A DNA stretch of 64,000 bases from Tsuneonella dongtanensis (GCF_001698205.1 NZ_CP016591.1:1-64000), one strand, 5' to 3'. Numbered from the stretch's first letter, positions 1 through 8,961 are shown. Numbers and translations: made by a program. Notes: generated from the letters alone by a model not told the origin.

Positions 1-53
1 TTCGCTGCCCCGGGCCGATCGGTTCGGGTCTGCTACGGAACGAAAAGCAAACG

Positions 54-79
54 ACGCCGGTGCCGCAAGGCGCCGGCGT
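54..79 (+). terminator. GC-rich hairpin ahead of dnaA, possible terminator
   Basis: An 11-bp stem (54-64 with 69-79, one G-T wobble) closes on the tetraloop GCAA. Only a weak T-rich tail follows. It probably ends the gene lying to the left of the window; in alphaproteobacteria that gene is often rpsT, which cannot be checked here. Confidence 0.5.
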
Positions 80-414
80 TGTCGTATGCGCGCACCGGTT
101 ATTAGAAAACCGCGCAAATCCCGCGATTCGCACTTTCGTAACATACTTAACCGTTTCGATTCAGTAGGTTGAACGCAAGTCTGCGGGATTCGGCGAGTCA
201 ACAGCCTTTATTTCAGTTTTTTTTCGACGTCGCCCTTGCAAGGCGCACGCGGCTGTTGAAAAGAAGTGTCCGCAGGGCGCTTGGACCGCCCCGCGATTAC
301 AGCTTTGGACCGGCCCGTTCGACTCGATTCCAGGTGAATTCGGGAAGTGGGAAGTCGTGCCCGGAGCGGGGGAAAAATGCGGGTCCGCAGAAGTCGCGCA
401 AAGGCGAGGACGAA
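80..414 (+). promoter_or_regulatory. dnaA upstream leader
   Basis: About 335 bases separate the hairpin from the chosen dnaA start. The dnaA frame stays open back to 169, but that extension does not resemble the DnaA N-terminus, so I treat the stretch as promoter and leader. I found no clear match to the DnaA box TTATCCACA on either strand and no convincing -35/-10 pair. Confidence 0.4.
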
Positions 415-1887
415 ATGTCGATTAACGGGAGCGTCGGCAGCGGAAATGCTGCGCGGTACAGGGGCACAGAGGACGGCATGGAAGATCTGGAAGCGGTAAA
501 CCTGGCGGCCGATTGGGCAGACATCAGCCAGGGGCTCCGCAAGGACCTGGGTCACCAGCTTCACAGCCAGTGGATCAAGCCGATCCAGGTCGGCGGCTTT
601 GCCGAAGACACCGGTACGCTCGAGCTGTACCTGCCGACCGAGTTCAGCGCCAACTGGGTGCTGGACCGGTTCCACGACCGGCTGAGCCTTGCCTGGAAGA
701 TAGCCCGGAGCGAAGTCCGCAACGTCGAGATCAAGGTCCACCCCGGCCGCCGCAAGCTGCCCGAACTGTCGTTCGGTGACGGCCGCCGCCCGGCGAACGA
801 CGGCAGCGACACCAGCATGATCGCAGTCGCCGCGGGCACCATCGGCGATCGCGGGTTCACCTCGTCGATCGGCCTCGACCCTTCGCTGACCTTCGCGGCA
901 TTCGTCACCGGCGAGGCTAACGTGCTGGCGTGCAACGCCGCGCAGCGCATGTCGGCGACCGAGCAGCCGCAGTTCTCGCCGCTCTACCTCAAGGCAGCGA
1001 CGGGCCAGGGGAAGACGCACCTCCTCCACGCGATCGGCCACGCCTATCTCGGCAGCCATCCGCGTGCGCGAATCTTCTACTGCAGCGCCGAGCGCTTCAT
1101 GGTCGAATTCGTCCAGGCGCTGAAATCGAACCAGACAATCGAGTTCAAGGCCCGCCTGCGTTCGTTCGATCTCCTGCTGGTCGACGACATCCAGTTCATC
1201 ATCGGCAAGGCAAGCGCGCAGGAAGAGCTGCTCTACACGATCGACGCGCTGCTCGCCGAGGGCAAGCGACTGGTGTTCGCCGCCGACCGCGCCCCGCAGG
1301 CGCTCGACGGAGTCGAGCCACGGCTGCTCAGCCGCCTCAGCATGGGCCTCGTCGCGGATATCCAGGCGGCCGACATCGAACTGCGCCGCTCGATCCTCGA
1401 ATCGAAGCTGACTCGCTTCGCGCCGCTCGAAGTCCCGGCGGACGTCGTCGACTTTCTCGCCCGCACCATCACGCGCAACATTCGCGAGCTGGTCGGCGGC
1501 CTCAACAAGCTGATCGCCTATGCCCAGCTGACGGGACAGGAGGTTTCGCTCCAGCTCGCCGAGGAACAGCTCACCGACATCCTCTCCGCCAACCGCCGCC
1601 GGATCACCATCGACGAGATCCAGCGCACGGTCTGCCAGTTCTACCGCATCGATCGCGCCGAGATGGCCTCGAAGCGCCGCGCCCGCGCGGTCGTCCGCCC
1701 GCGGCAGGTGGCGATGTACCTTTCCAAGGTGCTTACCCCGCGGTCGTATCCCGAGATCGGCCGCAAGTTCGGCGGACGGGACCACTCGACGGTGATCCAT
1801 GCGGTCCGCCTGATCGAGGACCTGCGCCAGCGCGATGCGGACATGGACGGCGACGTCCGGTCGCTCCTCCGCCAACTCGAGAGCTGA
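415..1887 (+). CDS. dnaA: Chromosomal replication initiator DnaA
   Basis: DnaA is the AAA+ ATPase that binds DnaA boxes, opens the origin and recruits DnaB. The 490-residue product has the DnaA N-terminal domain I (WIKPIQ region), a variable linker, a AAA+ core and a C-terminal helix-turn-helix. Walker A is AATGQGKTH near residues 194-202, where Ala replaces the usual first Gly. Walker B is LLLVDDIQF, and the DNA-binding signature is GRDHSTVIHA. The ATG at 415 follows GCGAGGA at good spacing; ATG 478 (469 residues) is a real alternative. The frame open back to 169 is probably leader. A small KOW gene starts 2 bases after the stop. Confidence 0.95.
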   Translation: MSINGSVGSGNAARYRGTEDGMEDLEAVNLAADWADISQGLRKDLGHQLHSQWIKPIQVGGFAEDTGTLELYLPTEFSANWVLDRFHDRLSLAWKIARSEVRNVEIKVHPGRRKLPELSFGDGRRPANDGSDTSMIAVAAGTIGDRGFTSSIGLDPSLTFAAFVTGEANVLACNAAQRMSATEQPQFSPLYLKAATGQGKTHLLHAIGHAYLGSHPRARIFYCSAERFMVEFVQALKSNQTIEFKARLRSFDLLLVDDIQFIIGKASAQEELLYTIDALLAEGKRLVFAADRAPQALDGVEPRLLSRLSMGLVADIQAADIELRRSILESKLTRFAPLEVPADVVDFLARTITRNIRELVGGLNKLIAYAQLTGQEVSLQLAEEQLTDILSANRRRITIDEIQRTVCQFYRIDRAEMASKRRARAVVRPRQVAMYLSKVLTPRSYPEIGRKFGGRDHSTVIHAVRLIEDLRQRDADMDGDVRSLLRQLES

Positions 1888-1889
1888 CG

Positions 1890-2069
1890 ATGGCGACCGG
1901 TGCGATCGTCGACGGCGTTTCCTGCAGGGTGATTGCAGGGGTGCATAAGGGCAAGGCGGGCACGGTCGAGGATCGTCACGTCAGCAAGACCGGCGCAGTG
2001 ACGATCACGGTGCGGCAAGCCGACGGGATGCGCTTCAAAACGCTGGCCAAGAACGTCGAGGTCATCTGA
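1890..2069 (+). CDS. Small KOW-motif protein
   Basis: This 59-residue protein is essentially one KOW motif, with the signature VIAGVHKGKAGTV followed by a short beta-rich tail. KOW motifs bind RNA or ribosomal protein in L24, NusG and related factors. Here the motif stands alone and is far too short for either protein. The ATG lies two bases after the dnaA TGA, so the two genes are almost certainly co-transcribed and may be translationally coupled. A role beyond probable nucleic-acid or ribosome binding cannot be read from the sequence. Confidence 0.75.
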   Translation: MATGAIVDGVSCRVIAGVHKGKAGTVEDRHVSKTGAVTITVRQADGMRFKTLAKNVEVI

Positions 2070-2118
2070 GCGCACGGCCTTGTCGACAGGCGCTGCACAG
2101 GATGCCAACAGCCGTTCC

Positions 2119-2889
2119 ATGGCTTTTTCCCCTGAACGCCTCGACCGGTTCGCGCGGCAGATCATCATTCCCGAGGTCGGCGGCGCGGGGCAGTTCGCCT
2201 TGTCCGAGGCCCATGTTGCGATCGTCGGGCTCGGCGGAATCGGCTCTCCCGCGCTCCAGTACCTCGCCGGGGCAGGGGTCGGAAAGCTGACCCTTATCGA
2301 TGACGGAAAGGTCGAGACGAGCAACCTCCAGCGCCAGACGATCTATTCTGAACGCGACGTGGGCCACGGCAAGGCGGTGGCCGCGCGGCGCTGGCTGGCG
2401 AACTTCGACCACAAGCTGGAAGTCGCGCTCGATGATCGGCGGATCGCGCCGGACAATGCCGCGCCGGCGATCGCGGGGGCCGATCTCGTGCTCGACGGGA
2501 CCGACAATTTCGCCACCCGCCTGGCCGTCGCCGATGCCTGCGTGGCGAGCGGCATTCCGCTCCTCAGCGCAGCCGTGGGCCGCTTCCAGGGCCAGGTCGG
2601 AGCCTTCGCGGGCCACCTCGCCGAGCACGCCTGTTACCGCTGCTTCGTCGGCGACGCGTTCGACAACGACGACTGCGACACCTGTGCCGACGACGGCATG
2701 CTCGGCGCGATGGCCGGCTGGACCGGAACGTTCGCGGCGCTTCAGGCAATCCGCGTGCTCATCGCACCCCAGATGGGCGAGCCGCAATGGGGCACCCTTT
2801 TCACGCTCGACGGGCTCGCCCCGGGGATGCGGAGCTTCAGAATCTCCAAGGATCCCGGCTGCCGCACGTGCGGATCTTCACCCGCCTAG
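2119..2889 (+). CDS. HesA/MoeB/ThiF family E1-like adenylyltransferase
   Basis: The family adenylates the C-terminal glycine of small sulfur carriers (MoaD, ThiS) in molybdopterin or thiamine synthesis. The 256-residue protein has the nucleotide-binding GLGGIGSP (about residues 38-45), the acidic switch LIDDGKVETSNLQRQ and GTDNF. Cys pairs CYRC and a C-terminal CRTC are placed to bind structural zinc. There is no rhodanese domain. I chose ATG 2119 because the upstream TTG at 2080 would add residues outside the family. No moa or thi genes are nearby, so the partner is open. The 3' end overlaps the convergent sirtuin gene by 12 bases. Confidence 0.85.
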   Translation: MAFSPERLDRFARQIIIPEVGGAGQFALSEAHVAIVGLGGIGSPALQYLAGAGVGKLTLIDDGKVETSNLQRQTIYSERDVGHGKAVAARRWLANFDHKLEVALDDRRIAPDNAAPAIAGADLVLDGTDNFATRLAVADACVASGIPLLSAAVGRFQGQVGAFAGHLAEHACYRCFVGDAFDNDDCDTCADDGMLGAMAGWTGTFAALQAIRVLIAPQMGEPQWGTLFTLDGLAPGMRSFRISKDPGCRTCGSSPA

Positions 2890-3591
2890 CACCTCGTCCA
2901 CCCAGCCGGGGACCAGGTTGCTGGCAGGCCCCAGCCGCGTCTCGTCGAACCAGCCCGAACCCTGGCTGCGCTCGAGGTTGAGTTCGAGCGTCTTGGCTCC
3001 AAGGCTGCGCGCATCACGCACAAACCCCGCCGCCGGATAGACGGCGCCGCTCGTGCCGATACTGACGAACAGGTCCGCCCGGCGCAGCGCGGCGTAGATC
3101 TCGTCCATCCGGTAGGGCATTTCGCCGAACCACACGACGTCGGGACGCAGCGCGCGGGCTTCGCAAGCCGGACAGGCCGGCCGGTCGATCAACGGCCCAG
3201 TCCACCTGCTGCGCGTATCGCACGTGGTGCACCACGCATTGAGGTGCTCTCCGTGCATGTGCAGAACGCGGCGTGCACCCGCCCTTTCGTGCAGATCGTC
3301 GACGTTCTGGGTGACAATGAGCAGTTCGCCGCGCCATTCCGCATCGAGCTTGGCGAGGGCGTGATGCGCGGGATTGGGCTGCTTGGTCTGAATGGCCTCG
3401 CGGCGCATGTCGTAGAAGCGGAGGACGAGGTCCGGATCGCGCGCGAAGCCTTCGGGAGTGGCGACATCCTCGACCCGGTGCTGTTCCCACAGGCTCGGTG
3501 CGCCATCGGTCCCGCTGCGGAAAGTGTCGATGCCGCTTTCGGCGCTGACGCCGGCGCCGGTGAGGATGACGATGTTGCGGATGTCGCTCAT
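2878..3591 (-). CDS. cobB: NAD-dependent protein deacylase, sirtuin family
   Basis: Sirtuins remove acetyl or other acyl groups from lysines while consuming NAD. The 237-residue protein carries the NAD loop GAGVSAESGIDTFR, TQNVDDLHERAG, the catalytic His in HMHGEH, and two Cys-X2-Cys pairs (CTTC, CPAC) for the zinc module. The Tyr/Arg pair YDMRR resembles class III CobB-type enzymes that accept succinyl-lysine. ATG 3591 gives the compact start; ATG 3600 is only nine bases upstream. It is divergent from dapB, with a very short shared promoter region. Confidence 0.9.
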   Translation of the reverse strand: MSDIRNIVILTGAGVSAESGIDTFRSGTDGAPSLWEQHRVEDVATPEGFARDPDLVLRFYDMRREAIQTKQPNPAHHALAKLDAEWRGELLIVTQNVDDLHERAGARRVLHMHGEHLNAWCTTCDTRSRWTGPLIDRPACPACEARALRPDVVWFGEMPYRMDEIYAALRRADLFVSIGTSGAVYPAAGFVRDARSLGAKTLELNLERSQGSGWFDETRLGPASNLVPGWVDEVLGG

Positions 3592-3626
3592 GTCGCCCAT
3601 GAAGCATGGGCGGCAGGGGAGTGGCA

Positions 3627-4358
3627 ATGGCGCGTATCGGTATCATCGGCAGCGAAGGGCGCATGGGGCACGCGCTCGCGCGGGCCATTGCCGACGCAGG
3701 GCACGATCTTTCCGGCGGCGTAGACCAGGGCGGCAACACCGCGAACCTGGCCGAAGCAAGCGACGTGCTCGTGGATTTCACCGCTCCGGCGGCGCTTGAG
3801 GGCAACCTGCACGCCGCGGTCGGCGCGGGCATTCCGATCCTCATCGGCACCACCGGTCTCGAGCAAAGACATCACGCGGCGCTCGATTCGGCGGCCTTGG
3901 CGATCCCGGTCCTGCAGACGGGCAACACCTCGCTCGGCGTGACGCTCCTCGCCCACCTTGTGCGCGAGGCGGCCGCGCGTCTCGGACCGGATTGGGACAT
4001 CGAGGTGCTCGAGATGCATCACCGGATGAAGGTGGATGCGCCGAGCGGCACGGCGCTCCTGCTCGGCGAGGCTGCGGCGAACGGGCGCGGAATCGACCTG
4101 GCAACCAACAGCGAGCGTGGCCGCGACGGGATCACCGGGCGCCGCGCGGAAGGCGCCATCGGTTTTGCAAGCCTGCGCGGCGGCACCGTCGCGGGCGAGC
4201 ACAGTGTGATCCTCGCCGGTGAGCAGGAGCGCCTGACGTTGACGCATGTCGCAGAGGACCGGGGAATCTTCGCCCGCGGAGCCGTGGCAGGGGCGACGTG
4301 GCTCATTGGCCGCGATGCGGGCCGCTACACGATGCCGCAGGTGCTCGGGTTGGACTAA
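3627..4358 (+). CDS. dapB: 4-hydroxy-tetrahydrodipicolinate reductase
   Basis: DapB reduces the heterocyclic intermediate of the lysine/diaminopimelate pathway with NAD(P)H. The 243-residue protein has the dinucleotide motif GSEGRMG near the N-terminus, GTTG in the middle, and the substrate signature EMHHRMKVDAPSGT. Its length is normal for the family. The start follows AGGGGAG. dapE, a later step of the same pathway, lies at 9019-10143 in this window. Confidence 0.96.
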   Translation: MARIGIIGSEGRMGHALARAIADAGHDLSGGVDQGGNTANLAEASDVLVDFTAPAALEGNLHAAVGAGIPILIGTTGLEQRHHAALDSAALAIPVLQTGNTSLGVTLLAHLVREAAARLGPDWDIEVLEMHHRMKVDAPSGTALLLGEAAANGRGIDLATNSERGRDGITGRRAEGAIGFASLRGGTVAGEHSVILAGEQERLTLTHVAEDRGIFARGAVAGATWLIGRDAGRYTMPQVLGLD

Positions 4359-4375
4359 GGGAACGGGCGCGGGGC

Positions 4376-5248
4376 ATGGCACGACTGCGGCGATACCTGC
4401 ACCACCAACTGACCGTCGGCGCGGAACTCGACGGACACCTGACATGGATGAACCGTTTGCTGGTGGCGGTGATCATCGTTGCGGTGGCGACCGCGGTGCT
4501 ATCGACAGAACCGTCACTGGGTGCGCGGTGGCACCGCGACCTGGTGATTGCCGAACTCGTCTTCGGAACCATCTTCGTCCTCGAATATGCGGCGCGAATC
4601 TTCGCAGCTGCCGAGGAGCCGGGACCCGAGAGCGCGTGGCGAAAGCGCTGGCACTTCATTCGATCGCCGCTCGGTCTGATCGACCTGGTCGTTATCGCCT
4701 CGACGCTCCTCCCGCTCATCACCGCCGATGTCGCGGTGCTGCGCATGGTCCGGCTCGTTCGGGTGATTGCAGTCATGAAGTTCGGCCGATTTTCGGCAGC
4801 ATTGCGCGAGATCGGGGCCGCGATCGGCGAGCGCAAGGACGACCTGATCGTCACCGTCGCCCTCGCCGCACTGCTTCTGCTGTTCGGCGCAACTGCGCTG
4901 TTCGTGGTGGAAGGGACGGTTCAGCCCGAGGCTTTCGGCTCGATCCCGCGGGCGCTGTGGTGGTCGGTCAATACGTTCACGACGGTCGGTTACGGCGACG
5001 TCGTTCCGGTGACGGCACTCGGCAAGGTCTTCGCAGCGCTCGTCGCGCTGGGCGGCGTGGCGTTCGTGGCCATGCCGACGGGGATCATCGCGGCGGCGTT
5101 CTCCGATGCGATGCAGCGCCGCCGCGACCGAATGATCGAGGAAATGCGCGCGCACCTTGCCCGGCTCGACCGGATCGACGAGGAGGTCGAGGCCAAGATC
5201 GCCGCGCTGGAGCGCGCCGGCGGAAGGCGACCAACCGGAAAACCATGA
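4376..5248 (+). CDS. Voltage-gated potassium channel-type ion transporter
   Basis: The 290-residue protein has the six-segment layout of Kv-type channels. A charged S4-like helix (LRMVRLVRVIAVMKFGR) carries Arg/Lys at three-residue spacing, the pore loop carries the K+ selectivity filter TTVGYGD, and a hydrophobic S6 follows. A charged, probably coiled C-terminal helix makes up the last 40 or so residues. No RCK or cyclic-nucleotide domain is present. Its stop overlaps the nth start (ATGA), so the pair is translationally coupled. The two share no obvious function. Confidence 0.88.
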   Translation: MARLRRYLHHQLTVGAELDGHLTWMNRLLVAVIIVAVATAVLSTEPSLGARWHRDLVIAELVFGTIFVLEYAARIFAAAEEPGPESAWRKRWHFIRSPLGLIDLVVIASTLLPLITADVAVLRMVRLVRVIAVMKFGRFSAALREIGAAIGERKDDLIVTVALAALLLLFGATALFVVEGTVQPEAFGSIPRALWWSVNTFTTVGYGDVVPVTALGKVFAALVALGGVAFVAMPTGIIAAAFSDAMQRRRDRMIEEMRAHLARLDRIDEEVEAKIAALERAGGRRPTGKP

Positions 5249-5904
5249 CGCGCGACCAGATTTTCGAATTCTTCCGCCGCCTTGCGGAAGACAACCCTTC
5301 GCCCGAAACGGAACTCGAATACGGCAACGCCTATCAACTCGTGGTTGCCGTGGCGCTGTCGGCGCAGGCGACCGACGTCGGGGTCAACAAGGCGACCCGG
5401 GCACTTTTCCAGGCGGTCGAAACGCCGCAACAGATGCTCGACCTCGGCGAAGACGGCCTGAAGGAGCACATCAAGACGATCGGCCTTTTCAACTCGAAGG
5501 CCAAGAACGTCATCCTGCTGTCGAGATTACTGGTCGATGAGTTCGGCGGCGAGGTGCCGCAGACGCGCGAAGAGCTCGTGCGGCTGCCGGGGGTCGGCCG
5601 CAAGACGGCCAACGTCGTGCTCAACTGCTGGTTCGGGCAGGAGACCTTCGCGGTCGACACGCACATCTTCCGGGTGGGCAATCGCACCGGTCTTGCGAAG
5701 GGCAAAACGCCCGAGGCGGTCGAGGCCAAGCTGGAGAAACGCGTGCCCGCCCCTTTTCGCCTGGGCGCGCACCACTGGCTGATCCTCCACGGCCGCTACG
5801 TCTGCAAGGCGCGCACGCCCGAATGCTGGCGGTGTCCGGTAGCGGACCTTTGCTCGTACCGGCAAAAGGTGGTCGAGAAGCCCAAGGGCCGTCCGGTCAG
5901 TTGA
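5245..5904 (+). CDS. nth: Endonuclease III, DNA glycosylase/AP lyase
   Basis: Nth removes oxidised pyrimidines and cuts at abasic sites. The 219-residue protein has the helix-hairpin-helix LPGVGRKTANV with the catalytic Lys, the catalytic Asp in VDTHIFRVGNR, and the C-terminal [4Fe-4S] pattern Cys-X6-Cys-X2-Cys-X5-Cys (CKARTPECWRCPVADLC). It starts inside the stop of the ion-channel gene and its end overlaps the convergent NTF2-like gene by 8 bases. Confidence 0.96.
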   Translation: MTRDQIFEFFRRLAEDNPSPETELEYGNAYQLVVAVALSAQATDVGVNKATRALFQAVETPQQMLDLGEDGLKEHIKTIGLFNSKAKNVILLSRLLVDEFGGEVPQTREELVRLPGVGRKTANVVLNCWFGQETFAVDTHIFRVGNRTGLAKGKTPEAVEAKLEKRVPAPFRLGAHHWLILHGRYVCKARTPECWRCPVADLCSYRQKVVEKPKGRPVS

Positions 5905-6277
5905 GGACGAACGATTCCTCTTCGATGCGGATGCGGAAGGTGCCGTCCAGCCGGAGCAACAGTCCGGTATACGAGTAGGTTCGCGACCCGCCTTCGATAC
6001 CCCAATGGAACTGGCCGGTGGCAACGACCGCGTCGGGGCCCGCGACTTCATAGGCAAGTCCGATCCAGCGGAACTCGGTAGGTGGCTGCCATACGCTGGC
6101 ATAGCGAGCGCGGATGTCCGGCAGGCTCCGGAACGCCTTTGCTGCATTCATGCCGAACCACGCACCCTCGGGGTGATAGCGCGCGACGATGGCATCGCGG
6201 TCACCCGCGGCAAGGTCATCGCCATAGGCAGCCATCCATGCCTTGGCCTGGTCCAGAATGGATTCCTGTGCGCTCAT
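5897..6277 (-). CDS. NTF2-like protein, SnoaL/DUF4440 type
   Basis: The 126-residue single-domain protein has an N-terminal helix (AWMAAYGDDLAAGDRDAIVARYHPEG split across two helices) followed by an alternating strand region ending in FRIRIEEESF. This is the usual arrangement of the NTF2-like cone fold. Members are enzymes or binding proteins with varied substrates, so no reaction is assigned. A strong GGAGGGGG lies just before the ATG. It lies upstream of nothing obvious and converges on nth. Confidence 0.7.
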   Translation of the reverse strand: MSAQESILDQAKAWMAAYGDDLAAGDRDAIVARYHPEGAWFGMNAAKAFRSLPDIRARYASVWQPPTEFRWIGLAYEVAGPDAVVATGQFHWGIEGGSRTYSYTGLLLRLDGTFRIRIEEESFVLN

Positions 6278-6327
6278 GATCCCCCCTCCGTCAGCCGCTG
6301 CACCATGCGCCCGCGTCATCGGAGATG

Positions 6328-7620
6328 CTAGACATCGTCGGCGGAGATCATCTCGCCCCGATCGATGTCGCCGACAAGCGCGGCGACGGTCGTGGTCACG
6401 GTACCGTCGCCGGTCACGTTGGTGGCGGTGCGCATCATGTCCATGATCCGGTCGATCCCGGCGACGAAGGCGATCGTCTCCAGCGGCACGCCGACCGCGC
6501 CAAAGACCAGCGCCATCATGATCAGACCAGATCCGGGGATACCCGCTGCGCCGATCGAACCCAGCGTGGCGAGTACGGAGACGAGGATGTAATCGCCAAG
6601 GTCGAGCGGGACGCCGAACAGCTGCGCCCCGAAAAGGGTCGCGAGGCCGAGATACATCGCGGTCCCGTCCATGTTGATCGTCGCCCCGAGCGACACCACG
6701 AAGCTCGAGGTCGGGGCGCTGACGCCAAGGTTGCGCTGCGTGCAGCGCAGCGTCACCGGCAGGGTCGCGCTCGACGACGCGGTCGAATAGGCCACCGCGA
6801 TCGCATCGGCCATGCCGCGGAAGAAATCGACCACCGGCAGCTTGGCGACGAAGCGGATCAGCGAGGCGTAGACCAGCCCGATGATGAGGAAGCAGCCCAG
6901 ATAGTTGAGCGCGACCACCTGGGCCAATGCGACGAGCGCGTCGCGTCCGAGCGTACCGGCAACCCAGGCCATCAGCGCGAATACGCCGAACGGGGTCAGT
7001 TCCATGACGAGGATGGTCACCTTCTGCATGACCACGGCCCCCGAATCGAAAAGGCGGGCGACCGGTCCGCCTTCCTCTTTCGCCATCACGATGCCCACCC
7101 CGACGAGCAGGGCAAAGACGATGAGCGGCAGGACGTTGGCATCGGCCATGACCTGGACGGGGCTTTGCGGAATGACGCCGAGCAGCATGTCGCGCCACGT
7201 CGCCTCGCTCGGCGCCGGCGGATCGCCGCGGACGATGGCGCTGGTATCCACCCCCAGCCCCGGGGTGAAGACGGTGCCGAGCGCAAGACCCAGCCAGACT
7301 GCGACCTGACTGGTCAGGAGAAACAGCAGCAATGCGCGCCATCCGACCGAGCCCAGCTTCCGCAGATCGCCGATCGATGCGACGCCCGATACGACCGACA
7401 GGAAAATCAGCGGCACCACCAGCATCTTGATGAAGGCGATGAAGACGTCGCCGACTATCTTGATGCTTTCGGCACCCGGTCCCCAGACAAGTCCGGCGAC
7501 TACTCCCAGAAGCAGCGCACCGACGACCCGCTTCCAAAGCGGAATGGCAAACCAGATACCGACGATGATCCTCCGTGATGGCTTGGCCGCTACCCTAGGG
7601 AAGCGACCAGGCGATGTCAC
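6328..7620 (-). CDS. Dicarboxylate/amino acid:cation symporter (DAACS)
   Basis: The 430-residue inner-membrane protein is a GltPh/DctA-type elevator transporter importing acidic amino acids or C4-dicarboxylates with Na+ or H+. The diagnostic elements are present: serine-rich hairpin 1 (STASSSATLPVT), NMDGT in TM7, GIPGSG in hairpin 2 and RTATNVTGD in TM8. The exact substrate is not readable. A second paralogue with the same orientation starts upstream at 8961; the 21-base gap suggests one operon. Confidence 0.92.
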   Translation of the reverse strand: MTSPGRFPRVAAKPSRRIIVGIWFAIPLWKRVVGALLLGVVAGLVWGPGAESIKIVGDVFIAFIKMLVVPLIFLSVVSGVASIGDLRKLGSVGWRALLLFLLTSQVAVWLGLALGTVFTPGLGVDTSAIVRGDPPAPSEATWRDMLLGVIPQSPVQVMADANVLPLIVFALLVGVGIVMAKEEGGPVARLFDSGAVVMQKVTILVMELTPFGVFALMAWVAGTLGRDALVALAQVVALNYLGCFLIIGLVYASLIRFVAKLPVVDFFRGMADAIAVAYSTASSSATLPVTLRCTQRNLGVSAPTSSFVVSLGATINMDGTAMYLGLATLFGAQLFGVPLDLGDYILVSVLATLGSIGAAGIPGSGLIMMALVFGAVGVPLETIAFVAGIDRIMDMMRTATNVTGDGTVTTTVAALVGDIDRGEMISADDV

Positions 7621-7641
7621 GGTTCCCGACGGGCGGTTGGC

Positions 7642-8961
7642 CTAGGCGAAGTTTTCCGGATCGAGCTCGAGCCCGCGCTTGCCGTCGGCGGCCGTGTGCG
7701 CAGGCGCTTCGGGATGCGGCACATACTCGGGTTCCTCCACCTCGAGCATGCCTTCCCACTTGGTGATCACCGAAGTCGCAACCGCATTGCCGACGACGTT
7801 GGTCGCGGTACGGCCCATGTCGAGGAACTGGTCGATCGCCAGGATGATCGCCACGCCTTCGACCGGCAGGCCGAACATCGCCAGCGTACCGGTGATCACC
7901 ACGAGACTCGCGCGCGGAACCGCGGCGATACCCTTCGAGGAGATCATCAGGGTCAGCAGGATCATGATCTGCGTGCCGATCGACAGGTCGATCCCATAAG
8001 CCTGCGCGATGAAGATCGTCGCGAAGCTCATGTACATCATCGAGCCGTCCAGATTGAACGAGTAGCCCAGCGGCAGCATGAAGCCCGAGATGCGTCGCGG
8101 CACGCCGAAGCGGTCGAGTTGCTCGAACAGTTTGGGCAGAGCGGCCTCGCTCGACGCGGTCGAGAAGGCGATCATGATCGGCTGCCTGATGTACCGGATC
8201 AGGGTCCAGATCCGCCCGTGCAGGAACATCGCCCCGATTGTCAGCAGGATCGCCCACAGGATGACGAGGCTGAAGTAGAACTCGAGCAGCAACTCGACAT
8301 ATGTACCGAGGATCCCCAGCCCGCTCGCCGCGACGACGTTGGCGATGGCAGCGAACACCGCGATCGGCGCATAGCGCATCACGTAGCCGGTCACCTGGAG
8401 CATCATTTCGGCCAGCGCGTCGGCTCCGCGCACGAGCGCCGCGCCTCGCTCGCCAATCGCCGAGAGCGCGACGCCCGCGAAGATCGAGAACACCAGGATC
8501 TGTAGGATATTGTTGGTCGCCATCGCTTCGACGGCGTTCTTGGGGAAGATCGACAGGATGAATTCGGTCGCCTTCAGTTCCTTGACTTCGCCCAGGGCCG
8601 CCGTCGCCGCAGCGGCATCGGGGATCGGCGCACCGACCCCGGGCTGGAACAGGTTGACCATCACCAGGCCGAGGCCGATCGAGATCAGGCTGGCCGTGAT
8701 GAACCACGCGATCGAGCGGACGCCGATCCGGCCCAGAGCGGCGCTGTCGCCCATGTTGGCGATGCCGACCACGATCGTCGACAGCACCAGCGGCGCCACC
8801 AGCATCTTGATCAGGTTCAGGAAGATGTCGCTCAGCAGCTTGAGCCACGGGGCGACGCTCTCCTTGATGACCGCAGGATCGAGCGTCGCGTTGAGCGCCT
8901 GCCCGACGACCACGCCCAGCACCATGCCGACGAGAATCCAGAACGTCAGCCTGCGGTCCAT
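7642..8961 (-). CDS. Dicarboxylate/amino acid:cation symporter (DAACS), second copy
   Basis: The 439-residue transporter is a paralogue of its downstream neighbour. Hairpin 1 reads STASSEAALP, the TM7 motif is NLDGS rather than NMDGT, hairpin 2 has the divergent VPRAS, and TM8 has RTATNVVGN. These differences at cation- and substrate-contacting positions suggest a different substrate or coupling ion. The ATG at 8961 is preceded by GAGGGGAGGGG. The upstream in-frame Met at 9018 would add a non-family extension and was not used. Confidence 0.9.
   Translation of the reverse strand: MDRRLTFWILVGMVLGVVVGQALNATLDPAVIKESVAPWLKLLSDIFLNLIKMLVAPLVLSTIVVGIANMGDSAALGRIGVRSIAWFITASLISIGLGLVMVNLFQPGVGAPIPDAAAATAALGEVKELKATEFILSIFPKNAVEAMATNNILQILVFSIFAGVALSAIGERGAALVRGADALAEMMLQVTGYVMRYAPIAVFAAIANVVAASGLGILGTYVELLLEFYFSLVILWAILLTIGAMFLHGRIWTLIRYIRQPIMIAFSTASSEAALPKLFEQLDRFGVPRRISGFMLPLGYSFNLDGSMMYMSFATIFIAQAYGIDLSIGTQIMILLTLMISSKGIAAVPRASLVVITGTLAMFGLPVEGVAIILAIDQFLDMGRTATNVVGNAVATSVITKWEGMLEVEEPEYVPHPEAPAHTAADGKRGLELDPENFA

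Noticed and set aside
169..414. 82-residue N-terminal extension of DnaA
   Set aside because: Composition and content do not match DnaA domain I, which begins after 478. The ATG at 415 or 478 is better placed.
208..1875. Long minus-strand reading frame opposite dnaA
   Set aside because: It mirrors dnaA, has Arg/Asp/Ala-rich composition without domains, and arises from high-GC codon use. The same applies to the long antisense frames over the DAACS genes, yidC, the M14 gene, dnaB, gdhA, the CHASE2 cyclase, the decaheme gene and the phytochrome.
4246..5244. Frame open upstream of nth
   Set aside because: It overlaps the dapB end and the ion channel in another frame. The nth family starts at 5245, and the ATGA overlap with the ion channel supports that start.
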